This document shows, in pieces, positions 44,483-57,060 of a stretch of 64,000 bases of DNA. Position numbers and translations under genes: made by a program. The stretch covers positions 3,995,001 through 4,059,000 of the forward strand of contig NC_051094.1 of the NCBI RefSeq assembly GCF_901709675.1, written 5' to 3'. The notes under the pieces were generated by a model, which had not been told where the DNA came from, did no database searches, and worked only from the letters and a program-made list of their open reading frames with translations. The stretch is from Syngnathus acus. Lineage: Eukaryota > Chordata > Actinopteri > Syngnathiformes > Syngnathidae. Position 1 is the first letter of the stretch. Every line of letters begins with the position of its first letter.

Positions 44483-45744
44483 GGGGCGTCGATGGACCAC
44501 CAACACGATACTGAGGGCTTTCTTTCGATAGCTCGGCGGTGGCATCGTTCAGGATTACCTCTCACATGCATCGGAAACGCTCTCGCGCACGACTGGGATT
44601 TTGGGAAATGCTCGCATACGCTTCAGTTTGCTCACACAGACGACTAAACCATTCTCAGTCACAACAGATTTTTTTTGGGGGGGGGCACTCAAATACGTAT
44701 AAAACATAGACCAATTTCTCTCCAACACACATCAATGAAATACTCTCTTTCACGCGATCACAACACTCAAGCGCATTCCTGAGTATTTGAGACCATTATA
44801 TGAGTGTTTCGCACTGCGTGTGAGCAGTAATCCTAAATTTTGTCCCTGACGGCCTCTCGTACTTTCCCATGCCGCCATGCTGGATGTCTGCCTGCCACCT
44901 GACTTGGACAAAACTCTCAATTCACCAAACCTTTATTGACATCACAGCTTGTTACAAGGGGGGTGAGGTCACCTTTTAACCTTCCTTGTATGTTCCTTTC
45001 TTAGCAATGTTGTTCACGGGTCAACACCATGCAAAATAAATGTAAAGAAAAAAAAAAAGTTGAGTGAAATTAAGTGAAAAATGAGTAAGGCAAGTAAACA
45101 AGTTTAATACTTTGAAAATAAAATCTGAATAAGGGTGAATTTGACCTGCTATATCGTTAATCGTAAAAAATAACATGAAACGAATGAAAGCAGCAGCAGA
45201 AGTTGAATCTCTCTTTTTTCTTTTTCTTTTTTTTTTAATGGCTCAATTTGAACCCAATATAACCTCGGTGGTTCTTTTGGAAAGGCCCATGAGAATATCG
45301 ACTCCATTATTAAGTGTTTCTTATATGAATAGCTGTTTTATTCTAGCATAGCAACGTGTGTATCGTATGTGTAAATGAACTCTGACGTCACACCATGTCA
45401 CACACCTGAAATGATTGACCAACGTTAATATTATACACATTGTAACACTTTAAAAAATACAAAATGCTAATGTGATACCATTTACAATCTAAGACGTTGA
45501 GGCGTCAAGGAAAAATTGCATTTTATACCCAGAGACAATACAATAAATATGAACTTACCACCCCCTCCTCAGAAAAAAAATTGATGTTTTTAATAAATAT
45601 TTTATGATACCTGATGCCTGTTGTTAATCCACCACGTTGTAATTTCACCTCCAATGTCCTACACAGTGACGCCTACAATGTAACCCGGTGATGCAGAGTG
45701 TAAACATGAAAAGCCAGGCAGAGAGAACTGTACATTTTGTTGAC
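44483..45744. other. fam163b 3' region
   Basis: AT-rich, with AATAAA-type signals at about 45035 and 45117 that may end fam163b. No coding sequence was seen. Confidence 0.5.
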
Positions 45745-45750
45745 TTTATT
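45745..45750 (-). terminator. polyadenylation signal, likely adamtsl2
   Basis: AATAAA on the minus strand, about 675 bases beyond the adamtsl2 stop. The interval up to 46424 would be its 3' UTR. Confidence 0.45.
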
Positions 45751-46424
45751 TTCAACATTGTCTGTCCATGCATCATACAAAGAGGTATCCGTTATATTTG
45801 TATCAAAGACAGGAAGTTAAACTCGTCTGAATACATTGCAAGTGTCAGGAGTCTCGCCTCCTCTGTCCATCGTCTTTTTTTTTTGTTTTTTGTTTTTATG
45901 GGACCCGACGGAAAAACGTCAGGCGGTCACGCTAACGTAAAAAAAAAAAAAAAAATTGTAACGTGCAATAACTAATAAATAGCTCGGCGTGCGCATTTCA
46001 CTCGCTGTTACCGTTAAATAAGATTTAACGGATTAGAAGATTGTCGCACGCCGTTTGCTTTCAGGCCACAGGAAGAGCTTCATCTTGGTACTTCATCATC
46101 ATTGTTCTGGTTCAAGTGTAAAGGCTCATTTAAGGTTGAAAGACACACGCGTGGGCGGGAAAGATAGACTGGGTTACTATAAAGAGACCAAGTGCAAGGG
46201 AATGATGGACAGAGCAAGAAAAGAAGCAAGGATGACGGGACAGAGTGATGAATGCTGGGATTAAGAAGGGAGAAGGGAGGGATGTTGTCAAAAGATGAGG
46301 GCAGGATCCCAAAGAAATGGTGAGGATGCCCGACAGCAAAACCTTTTTTGTAAACGTTGCACTCGAGCTTCCTGATGAAGAAAGTCCACATGCACGAGCG
46401 AGGGGAGGTGTGGGGTTCGGGTTT

Positions 46425-49400
46425 TTAGGACACGGGCGGTCGCAGTGAACGGCAAGAGTGGCAGCAGGCCTTGCTGTAGTACCAGTGACTGCACAGGTTG
46501 ACCTTGAGGGCCAGCAGGCAGTTGGTAGTGGGCCGGTCCTGGCAGCTTTCATCTGAACACCGACAGACACGTACACAAGCAATCGATACGGTGGTACTCA
46601 AACACAATGGCATTTCCTTCAAATGATGTTATATTGTTCCGACGGACCGACCTGGAGGCTCGGTGGGACACGGCTGGAGACTGCACGTCTGCTTGGCCAC
46701 GGGTTTGGTGAGTGGATCGCACCCTCGCACCAGCTCGCGGTCCTGGTAACACTTGACGTCACGCATCCTCACGCCCACCCCGCATGTCTTGGTGCACTGG
46801 GGACACCCGGGTTATATTTTACAAACACGTTACACATGTGCATTATATGTACGTTGCGCAACAATTTCACGCAGCACGAACGTGCCAGACAAAACACCTG
46901 TTGTCCCCATTACAAAGTTACACGTGTACCTCGGACCAGGGTGTGGTGTACCACTTGAAGCAGGGCCGCTCGAAGCAGGTGCTCTCATCTTCGGGCCTCT
47001 CGTCGGCGCCGCACGCCTCCTCGTCAAAGACTAGGAACTTACCGCCGCTGATGCCCACGCACTGGACGATCCTCCGTTTGACGCCACGGCCGCAAGTGGT
47101 ATTACACTGCACACAGTAGACGCGTTACATGCCGATTTCTCCACACAAGTTATACAAACGTTACGTGTAGGTTTCACACGCATTCATCTCTCAGCAAGGC
47201 TCACCTTTTCCCAGTCCTGATTAAGCCAGTGGGCGGGGCAATCCCTCTCCCCACAGGGCTGGACAGCGAGCGGCTTCTCGTCGCTGGGGCACTGGGCCTC
47301 GGCCACAACTCGGCCCTCGGGGGCCTTGCAGTAAACGTGGCGCACCATCCTCCCGTGCGGGCACGGGCCCGAGCACTACGGCAGAATGAAGTGAATGTCA
47401 CGCAATGGCGTGCTTTTCGCTTGACGATTCCATGTTGTGACTTGCACTCACGGGGCCCCACTCAGACACAGTCCAGTGGCGTTCGCAGGGTGGACCCGTG
47501 CAGTTCTTGACGCTGGGCGGTTTGGTCATGGGGTCACACGGGCGGCTTTCATCGGAGCAGCGGACATCCCGGGTCACCTGATCTCTTCGGCCACACTTGG
47601 CAGAACACTGTGTTAGCATAGTCTTTAGTTAGTAAGTCCTAGTTAGTCCTTGTTAGTGTCTTTTTGGGGGTTAGTCTTGTAAATGCCCTGCGATATTTAA
47701 ACACCTAATAAGGCCACAGAAACCTAACTATTGAGAGAGAGAAAACCGAGACCACAGACTAGCCCATTTTCTTTAATGTCTATTTATTTCAAGATCTAAA
47801 GCTGAGAAAGATTGTGAACAGCGCATGAGACATTATAGATAGCACCGTACCTCCGTCCACTCGGCCACCTCCCACTGCGGGCCACAGGCGGGGCTCTTGC
47901 AGGGTCGCCTCTCTATGGGTCTCTCCAGGTCAGCCACGGTACACAGGTCACTATAGACAGAGCTGTCCAAGCCGGGCGACAGCATCTTCCAGCATCGGAC
48001 CTGCCGGAACTGGAATCCCTCGCCGCAGGTCCGCGAGCACTCACTCCAGCTGCTGGCCTCCCACCTGAGAGGAACCGCATCCACCTACATTACGGCCCAT
48101 CGCTCTTTTTGCGGGTCCACGTACACTTCTCCCAAAATGGGAGATGATTGGGCTTTGGGGGGAAATTTGTGAACCTAAAACACATTAGAACCTTGTAACC
48201 TATAACCTAGACAATAGATTTTATTGTGTTATAGTGCCAGGTTCTGCTATAGTATTTTGTTCATGCGTCATGGGTCCTTGTTTGGTTTGAGTTTAAAAAG
48301 TGTTCAATACTTGGGTCTGTTGTGCTACCTAGTTGTGTTGTGGTACCAGGTTCTATTGCAGTACCAGGTTCTCTTGTAGCACCTGAATCTTTTGTCAGTA
48401 GCGTACCTAGGTTGACACTCCCGCCCAATGCAGAAGTCGTGGACCGGTTCGGGTCGGGTCAGCGCGTCACAGTACATATCGTGCACCTCCACGCCATCAT
48501 AGCGGATGCACGTGACAAAGGACCTGGACACGCCTGAAAGAGATCAGCAGTAATAGAAGAAGACATATTGAGAAGGTACTGGGCGAGATTTGCTCGAATG
48601 CAGCGGCCCAAGATGAGACTGTACCAATGGAGCAGGTCATGCTACAGGGCTCTTGGGAGGAAAGCTTCCAGCGGTACATATCAGCTGGACTTAGCTTCAG
48701 GTTTTTCTGGTAGATCCTTGGATTCCCCCTGTGGAACAGAACATTGAAATTTACAAGCCTACGGACTTTACCTCCCGCACGTATCGAAACAGAACCCAAG
48801 GACGTCTATAAAAATTCAGATTCAGCTTCTCTTTTGCTACTTGGGTCTGGTTTCAATTCTTTGTTCTGTCATACTAACTGGTTCGATTGCGATACCTTGC
48901 TTTGTTCCTGTACTAAGTTCTACCCTATTACCAAGGTCTATGGTGTTAGCTATTTTTGTCAAAATACTTGTTTCTGTTGTTCTAACTAATTTAGTTTCAT
49001 TGGGCTCAGTTTTTGGCTAGTATCTGGTTGTATTGCAGTACCTGGTTATATTGTGTTCATTGAATCTGTTCCAGCACTTAGGTATGTTCTGGGCCCTCAC
49101 TCTGTTGGGTTGATCGTGGTGCTTGGTTGTGTTTCAGTAATCTGTCCTCTTTCAATACCTGGTTCTGTTGTAGAACATGGCCCTTTACTGGTACCTAGTT
49201 CTGTTGGAGCACCTGGTTTTCTTGTGTACTTAGTTATGTTGTTACCTGGTACTGTCAATTGGTGTGTGTTACCGGGTTCTGTTGATTAACTTGTGTTGTC
49301 TGGTTTTGTTGGCGGTGTTGTATTTCCTATTTTATTTTTTTTTGTAACTGGTGTAACTGGTTCAATGTGTCGCGTTGTACCCATTTTGGTTGCTTGTGTT

Positions 49401-52400
49401 ACCTGGTTCTGTTGTAGGACCTGGTTTGATTAGTTTTGTGATGTTCAATCTGTTGTTTCCCTTTTGTTTTTTTTTGACTGACAAGCAAAACCTTTCTGTT
49501 TGTTGTGTGTTCTTTTAGTTGTATTGTATTACCTGGTTCTGTTGGACTGTGTAGTTGGTCTGTGTTTTAGTAACCATATTCTATTGGTTTTATTAAATGT
49601 TTCTGTTTTAAAACCTAGTTTGATTGTCGCAGCCCCTTTTTGTTGGTTCTTTTGTTCTGCCTGTTGTGCGACCTACTTCTGTTGCATTACCTGGTTCTGT
49701 TGGAGCGGCCACCGCCCCTGCCCACGACGTGCAGCGTCTTGTTGTGGTATGAAACGTCTGCGCTGCTGTCATTGCGCCTACGACCAAGCGTGAACTGCAG
49801 GGTCTGGTTGCGTTCAAGCAGGCCGTCGGGTTCTGCTTCGGCCGAGAACAAGTTGTCTCCTTCCGTATCCAGCAGTTGATTGGTGGAAATGTTGATGAGC
49901 AGCTCATCTGGGCCCACACGTCCTTCCAGAAGAACCCTCCAGATGAGGTTAGGGGCGTCTGCCTCCGGGTCCAGGGGCACGTCGGTGGGTATCGGGTTGG
50001 CGGTTATTCCCATCTGGCTACTGTTCCCCCCTAGTGGGCCAGAAAGGAAAGTGTTAAAGCGAGAATATGCAAGTTATAAGAGCAATTCGGACAAGGAGTA
50101 CGACTATGTGTCTATACCTATGAAGTGTGTCTCCGTGTCACAATGTATTTGTGCGGTCTCCTCATAGACTTCATTGGTCTCCTGCTGGGCGTCGTCTTCT
50201 ATATGCCCCTCGGTGGGTGTCTGCTGGTAGCGACTGGCGTTGGGCGCCGGCAGGGGACCGGCCTCTACCGAGCTGTCGGCGCCCGTGTAGATGGGCGGAG
50301 GCGGCACAGGTGGCAGGGAATCTCTCAGGACCGTGTACTCGTACGTGATGTATGGCGTGCGGCCATTCTGGTTCCATACCTAAAGGACACGCCAAGGCTT
50401 GAAACCCTAATTTGAAACCTTAACCCTTGCCAGAGTACCCTCATGACAAACTCAAAATCCCCAACCATAATTGAAGATCTAGTTTGAAACCCTAAACTTG
50501 TCTTGAAATCTTAATTTGAAACTGTAAAGAATGTTTTAAATCCTAATTTAAAATCTTAACTCTGGCTTGATACCTGACACTAATCCTGGCTTTAAACCCT
50601 TTTTTTTTTTTTGGTATGAGCACCCAAATCTGAAACCTTGTGAATCGATGTCAACTTTGTCATTTGAGAAACTACTACCTCTCATTAGAAACCCTAAGCC
50701 CAGACATGCATCTTTGGGTACCAATATGTTGACCGGCTGGTCCAGGGGCCCCTTGGCGACGATGTACTCAATGCCCGTTTCGTAGATGTCCATGGGGCGG
50801 CGGTACTTGAAGATTGTGCCCGCCACGTGGAAGTTCTGAGGGCTGTCCACTTTGTAAGCGCCGTTAAAAAAAAAATTGCCCGCCTGGTCGGTAACGGCTG
50901 GAAAGAGAAAGCAGGTTTGTCTTTTTCTTTTGCTCTTTGTCTGAGAAAAGGAACTGACAGTCAATCACTGACCAAGAACGTCGGCTGACTTTTTCCTCTC
51001 GATGACCTGGATGTCCCATGATCCTTCGGGGATTTGCGTGATGAAGGCGTAACCTGGAAATCAGAAGAAAGAACACAGAGATTAACGGCCTGGGTGGGCA
51101 GCGCGAAATCGGCGGTGGAAGAGATTGGGGGGGACTGGCCGGCGGAAGGGACAGAGGTGGACTGGGTGGTGAGGGCCAGTTTGCAACACCACAGACCGGG
51201 TTGCAGTGGGAATCAGGTGGTGACAGGGATTGAGTGTCAGTGGAGGGGCGGCACTTGTAATTTGGGGATGACGAGCCTGCGGCAACAAGTAAACGAGTGA
51301 ACGGTGATCGCGGGAGCCGACGGTGAAGAGTGTGGCAAGATGACAGTGAACGGGCAGTGACGTTACGGTGGCAAGCGGGCAACGGTAGCAACCGGCCGGC
51401 ACTCACCGAGCGTGGTGGCCCCACGACGGAAGTTTCCGGTGACCCTGCTGCAGCTGCTGCCATCGCCCTGACAAACTCCACACTTGTCCAGCGTGTTGGA
51501 TGAGAAGAGAACGCCATCGCACCCGATCGGCTGAGAGACGAGGATTTTTTAAACCACAAGTAACATCTAATTATACATAAACACACGATGCATATAATCA
51601 TTTCACTGCTTTGACACCTTAACCAGGGCTAGAAACCCTACTTTGAAATAGTGGCCGAGCGTGGACTCACCTCACACTTACCGTCCACGCAGACACCGCG
51701 GTAGCTGCTGTACTTGCAAGACGTGCCGTCGCGCGCCGCCACCATCAGCTGCCGCTGACCGTCGGCGGTCGTGCAGTGCAGGTCGCACGGGTTGCTGGAG
51801 ATGTGCACGTAGTCATCTACACACAGCGCAGCGCGAACGTCAACGTTCTCGCCAACTCTGTCGTTAACGCGGACGTCACCTCTAATGTTCTGACGTCATT
51901 GCAGAAATTAACTCAAACTCTGGTTTGAAACCTAAATTGAAATTTCGTGCCTGGAACAGTGGCTTACCACCCTCATCCATGAGAGTAAGACTGAATTTGT
52001 GGTACCTGGGTAGAGCGGTTTCCACTGGTAGCTGCGGCCATTGTAGAGCTGGGAGTTGAAGGACCAGCACTGCTCTTCTCGGAAGCTTCGTCCACTGGCC
52101 GGACAGTCCTGTAGAGCGCAAACAACAAACTTACGATGTCTGTCTGATGTGTGTCAGTCCATGTGTGTGAGTGTCTATGTGAGTGTGTGTTCATCTACGA
52201 ACTTGTGTGTTGCACAGGTGGTATCTCTTGGAGGTTCCCGAGCAGGTCACGTTGTCCTTGAAGGCGGGAACTTTCTTTCTTTGGACACAAAAGACACACG
52301 TGAACAACAAAAATGAGAAAAGGGAGGTGTCAGAAACGGGAGTCTCTCGGGACCTCTGTTTGAGGCAGTGTCTCTCCTGTGACTTGACGCCTCCGCCACA

Positions 52401-53216
52401 GGTTCGCGTGCACGCTGTCCACTTAGCCCACTCGCCCCACCAGAACGCTGTCACCTGGAGCTCCTCCAGGCTGTTGGAGGCCACGCTGCTTTCGTCCTGC
52501 ACACACACAGATGAAAGCAAATGTTTTGATAAAAATGCAACTTAACTTGGGTGATTTGTGTTGTACTTCCATGAGGTCCACCATGTATATCGAGAGGAGC
52601 CTTCGAACACAGTCCTGATTGAAATCTTTGTTTCCAGGAACAACAAATTCCTACACCTACATGCTCCTGGTAATGGGCGAAACAAGGAACTTTCGAAGCA
52701 CTACGTGTTTGGACCATGCGAACGACTGTCAATGAAGAGAGCCAAAGAAGACCTTTCTGCCTGAGTGAGTATGTTAACCAATTCGAAGTCAGTCAGACAC
52801 GTTTTTTCTGTGAACATCCCAAAAGTGCTGACGCTGCATTATCCAAACATTCCCTGAGTGCAGCAAGCAGCAGCAATCAAACCCGAGCATGCTGCTGGAA
52901 TGTGAGGGCATGGGGGGGGGGGGGGGGGGTACACCCTGCCAGTGCTGTCACCCGATTGGTCGACGTGCTTAAAGAGAAACACAGAGAGACAAAAGGAAAT
53001 GCAAGGAGAGATAAGAGACACAAAACGGGACACTCAGAAGTAGATGGGAAAGGAGCAAGAAGGGTGGAGAGGGTCACCCCTACATGGGTGCGGTTGTTTG
53101 ACCTGCAGCGGTGCAGTAGCTGTGGTGGTGAGGCGTCCCATGGACATCATCAGCATGAAGACGGTCAGCAGGACCACACCCGTCTCAATAAACGTCTCCC
53201 AGGAGCGCACACGCAT
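46425..53216 (-). CDS. adamtsl2: ADAMTS-like 2, secreted matrix glycoprotein, 18 coding exons
   Basis: Protease-dead ADAMTS-like matrix protein that binds fibrillin and LTBP1 and tempers TGF-beta. Exons (minus): 53103-53216, 52354-52496, 52203-52278, 52006-52108, 51671-51816, 51407-51530, 50973-51053, 50722-50897, 50118-50379, 49691-50030, 48625-48728, 48407-48533, 47851-48064, 47452-47607, 47205-47375, 46930-47106, 46652-46796 and 46425-46552, about 928 aa (human 951). All phases agree. Order: signal peptide, thrombospondin repeat ([17 protein letters not shown]), cysteine-rich region, spacer ([30 protein letters not shown]), a variable N-glycosylated linker (exons 9-10), six more thrombospondin repeats, and a PLAC domain ([15 protein letters not shown]). 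The linker is the poorest match to other species. Donors of exons 10 and 12 lie at the edge of repeat arrays. Confidence 0.95.
47611..47700. repeat. short decayed GTTAGT repeats in adamtsl2 intron
   Basis: Several AGTTAGTCCTTGTTAGT-type units lie next to the acceptor of the exon at 47452-47607. Confidence 0.5.
48230..48406 (-). repeat. donor-like minisatellite in the adamtsl2 intron after exon 12
   Basis: On the minus strand, immediately after the exon 12 donor (CCTAG|GTACGC), units of the form AGAACCTGGTACTGCAAT and CAACTAGGTAGCAC repeat several times. The unit contains an AGGTA or TGGTA core like the adjacent donor. Confidence 0.65.
48780..49690 (-). repeat. donor-like minisatellite in the adamtsl2 intron after exon 10
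   Basis: About 15 or more decayed units of CAACAGAACCAGGTAATACA (minus strand; + strand TACCTGGTTCTGTTG). The unit nearest the exon is the best kept and contains the true donor itself (AACAGAACCAG|GTAATG). Units far from the exon are more diverged. Confidence 0.75.
50390..50620. repeat. degenerate TTGAAACCCTAA repeat in adamtsl2 intron
   Basis: Decayed units of TTGAAACCCTAA / AATTTGAAACCTTAA, about 12-20 bases apart. Similar units are at 51610-51650, 51915-51945, 30330-30470, 35340-35400 and 29530-29625. Confidence 0.6.
52913..52929. repeat. poly-G run in adamtsl2 intron 1
   Basis: About 16 consecutive G residues. Confidence 0.85.
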
Positions 53217-53229
53217 CCTTGTGGACAAA

Positions 53230-54120
53230 ATACAAACTGTTGTTAGCTCAAAAGCAACGCTTGCGTCATTGCAACATAAGTTAGCATGACGGCAACACCA
53301 GCTTAAGTCTTTTGCATCAATGTTATTATTAGCATCACGGAAATCTAAGATAATGCTGTTAGCATGACACCAAAACAACGTTTAAAACATTGGAAAAGAA
53401 AGCTAATGTTGCTAACATGTGACCATGTCAGTATGCAACTTATAAGTTATTGTTACGAACGTGACAGAAACACAAGCTAAAATTGTTAGCGTTACAGGAA
53501 TATGAGCTAAAATGGAGTTGATCGATTTTTACGAAGCAAACAAGTTCAGGTCTGTTCAATGGGACTTCTAATCAATTGATGAATGATTGACAAGCTAACC
53601 AGTGCAAAACTAGTTGATGTTTAAGTCACTGGCCAACAACACGGTCAAAGTGAAAGTGAATTCTGCTTCTGTTTACTCTTGCACAACAAACTAAGCCAAA
53701 GTGGAAGCCGTTAATGAGTGGATTATTTCATTTTTTTAGACATCAAATTAAGTGGATTATTTCAAATTTGGTTTTACACTTCCGATACATATTAACGAAT
53801 TTCCACACATCATATAAACAAATTAATTCTTAGATCAGATATGTGAATTAATTCTAATTTGACTTGAATGAAGTACATTGAATCAGTTATAAGAAAACCA
53901 GAATCTCTTGTTAGCATGGCCGCTACATGTGCTAATGTTGTGAGCGTGACTGACAAAGCGAGTCAAAGAACAAGTTGCCATTAGCATGACGACAATTTGA
54001 GCTAATGTTGTTTTAGCATGGTGGCAACATGTGCTAATGTGATGCCAATGTGAGCTAATGTTTTTGTTGGCGTGACGTCTGTATAAGCTAAAGCTCTTAT
54101 AGTTAGCCAAATGTCAATGG
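53230..54120. repeat. degenerate GCTAATGTTGTTAGCATGACGGCAA array
   Basis: Repeated phrases such as GAGCTAATGTTGTTAGCATG and ATGGTGGCAACATGTGCTAATG occur at 53240-53480 and 53915-54100 and return at 54750-54970. They lie upstream of the adamtsl2 start. Confidence 0.65.
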
Positions 54121-54740
54121 GAGCTCCCCTTATTGTTAACATGATGGCTTTACGCCTTTCTCCATCTATCTATACACACACTTACGTGAACACACAGACG
54201 GTCCGTCGGACACACAAACACACACTTGTACAAATTCTCATAAGCACACGCACACACAGTGTCTGTTTTTATTCATCGCTCATTTTATTTTATTTATTAT
54301 TTATTATTTATGGTTTGTGCCTTCTTGTTTTTGTTTTGTGTCGCCTACTTGTATGTCTCGTCACCGTGGGATGGAGGAAACGGAATTTCGGTTTCTTTGT
54401 GTGTCTTGACATATGAAGGGATTGACAATAAAGCTGACTTTGACTTTGACTTTGACTTTGACACACACACACACAAAGACTAAAGTAAACAGTGTCAACG
54501 GCCCCCAGGGGCCCCTCACTGTCTTGTTATTGTAAAACTGGGAATCTCAACACACACACACACACACACACACATCCACACACACAAACACACAAGCTAT
54601 TGCATGTGCACTTACACTATCACGCACACATAAACACATCTATACATCATCAGCTGCATCCACACATGTGTAAGCATGTTGCACCAGCTAACAAGTTAAC
54701 TGTAACCGGATGACCACCAGCGTAACAAAACTAAGTCACA
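54120..54740. repeat. simple repeats: TTTGAC hexamers and CA runs
   Basis: TTTGAC tandem hexamers are at about 54438-54462, flanked by a CA run (54463-54474). A further CA-rich tract follows at 54551-54595. Confidence 0.8.
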
Positions 54741-54984
54741 GCAATGCGTAGTAATATGAGCATGACGGTTACACAAGCTGTTAGTAGCATGGTGGCAACA
54801 CGTGCTAATGTGAGCATGGTAGCTACATGAGGTAAAATTAGTGTGACAGCAACTCAAGCTAATCTTGTGTTAGCGTGGCACTAACAAGAGCTGAAGTTGT
54901 TGTTGTTAGCAATGTGGCATCACAAGCTAATGTTTTTGCTAGCATGGTGGCAATGCAGGCTAATGTTGCTCAAACCACCAATGG

Positions 54985-55680
54985 TGGAATTTCTGATGGA
55001 TCCATGAAACAATCTAAGAAAGAACCCTTAATGAAACCTTGGAAGGACCTCGAAAAGAACTTATGGTGGCGCATGCTATAAAACAACATCTGATGGACCA
55101 TATGAGAGAATCCATGGGAGAACCTCTAAATATCTGCTGACAACAAATACAACATCTGGACTTTAAAGGACCTTATACTGTAGTAGAACTAGTTATGGCA
55201 CCCCTTATAGAATTTCTAAGAAGACTGAATAGAACCTATAAAAGAAACCTCCAAAAAACTTTGATGGAACTTCTGATGAACATCAGAGTAGGAATGACAA
55301 ACTAACATTTTGTAGAATGTTTCATGGAAATTCCGATAAAACCTAATAGAATCTAGGATAGAGCCTCCAATGGAACTTGTAATCCATGATAGAACCTTTA
55401 ATATAACTTCTAGCGGAACCACTAAAATATATCAAACTATGCTACAGTAGAGGGTTTCATGGACCCTATCGGAGAACCCTGAAAAGAAACAGTAATGCAA
55501 CCTCTCAAAGAATGTATGGTAGAAACTGCCATAAAATCTCATGTACAACTTCTAATAAATCTGGAGGAGAACCAATGATTGAACCTCAAATAACATCTTG
55601 TGCAACCTCTAACAGAACATAAGAGAACCAGCGATAGAACCTCTGAAGGAACCTTTGAAAGAACTTCTAATTAAAAAAAA
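54985..55680. repeat. degenerate GAACCTCTAATGGAACCT array, part 1
   Basis: Dense decayed units of about 18-20 bases with GAACCT/GAACTT cores (AGAACCTCTGAAGGAACCTT and similar). The same family resumes at 56500-57050, 57455-57960 and 58290-59380. Confidence 0.75.
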
Positions 55681-55739
55681 AACAAAGGAACACCAATTCC
55701 TTGCACATAAAACACACACCCATAAAATACAATAGTGTG

Positions 55740-56175
55740 GGTTTGTTTTGGTCTGGTGCAACATGCTTATGCACGCACACACACTCAACTTCATGGCTCT
55801 GGTGAGCCTCATAAACACACAAACACACGCACACCGCAGGTTTTACATATTGACACACACTCACCTCCCCCGCTGCAGTCCAAGGGCGTCTGACTTTGTG
55901 TTGAGGATGCCGCTTCGTGTGTGTGTGTGTGTGCATGTGTGTGCGTATGTGTGTGTGTGCGTGTGTGTGTGTGTATGTGTGTGTGTTGTTGTGTTGTGCA
56001 AGGCTGCCGCTGAGTGAGGAGACGCAAGTGAGGGAGCAAGGAAGCGTGGAAGGGAGGGAGGGAGGGAAGAGGGAGGTAAGGTGTGTGCTCCCTGCATCCC
56101 TCTTCCTCCTCCTCCTCCTCCTCCTGAGTCAGCAGGCTGGTCTGGGTCTTTTTTTTTTTTTTTTTTTTTTTTTTG
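55740..56175. repeat. CA/GT microsatellites, CTC triplets and poly-T
   Basis: CA-rich sequence at 55773-55862, a GT-rich tract at 55916-55988, CTC triplets at about 56103-56125, and 22 or more T residues at 56151-56174. The overlapping ORFs are artefacts of these repeats. Confidence 0.85.
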
Positions 56176-56500
56176 AGTGTTAAGGGGGTGGCTGGAACTT
56201 GTAAATGGGACCTGAAGTCTGCGGCTGGTCATGGATGTGCACTTCACACCTCAGCGCTTCCTCCCTCGGCGATTCCCAGACTTCCCACAATGCTACTCTG
56301 CGCCCCCGGCCCAGACGGAGCTGAAACGGGCCGACGGCCAAATACAACAAAAGCGTGAGCGGACGTCGTCTGGCTCTTAAGGCCTGATCGAGCATTCGCG
56401 TGCAACGCTTACATCGTGTGCTAGGGGGCGACGTTTCACAACGTGTACGTTCATCCAACAGAACAAGCCTGAAAGAGACGCATACCGGCATTTATGTGCC
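56176..56500. other. unique-looking patch in the adamtsl2-mymk spacer
   Basis: Higher-complexity, CpG-containing sequence between arrays (about 56180-56480). It could be promoter or a 5' non-coding exon of adamtsl2, but no motif decides this. Confidence 0.25.
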
Positions 56501-56509
56501 TTTTTCCTC

Positions 56510-57060
56510 CTTGACAAAATTGAGAACATGTTGAAGAAACTCATAAAGACTTGTGGTATGAATTCTAAGAGATTTTACAGGAGGTTCTACTATCGGATTG
56601 ACTAATAATACCTCTAAGAATGCCTGGTGGAATCTCGAAGAAATCAGAAATAGATAAGGTGTAAAGAATCTCTCCTCAAAACTGAAATCAAAACCTGTAG
56701 TAGAACCTGATACAAAACCTAATGTGGATCTACTAAAGGACCTAAAACTGTTGATTAAACCTCTTGTAGAATCTAAAAATCCTGCGACAAAACCTTTAGT
56801 AGAACTTATGGGATGAACAAACCTCTTGTGAAATATTTAACGGAATTCCCAGAAAGCTACGGTACGAAAGAACCTCTAGTAAATCATCTGATGGAACCTC
56901 TGATAGGATCTGATGGGAACTACAGGAGAACCTATAAAAGAACCTCTAATCAAGTGACGGAACCTTTGCCGCAAAAACGTTCGCTGGAATCGAAATATTG
57001 AAAGGACCTCCGACAACATGCCAGGTAGAAATTCTGACAGATGCAATGCTACGTGCTATG
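56510..57060. repeat. degenerate GAACCTCTAATGGAACCT array, part 2
   Basis: Same unit family as 55 kb, for example near 56697-56730, 56790 and 56870-56960. Confidence 0.7.

Noticed and set aside
55748-56247. Overlapping ORFs rich in HTHT or CVCV
   Set aside because: They are translations of CA/GT microsatellites.
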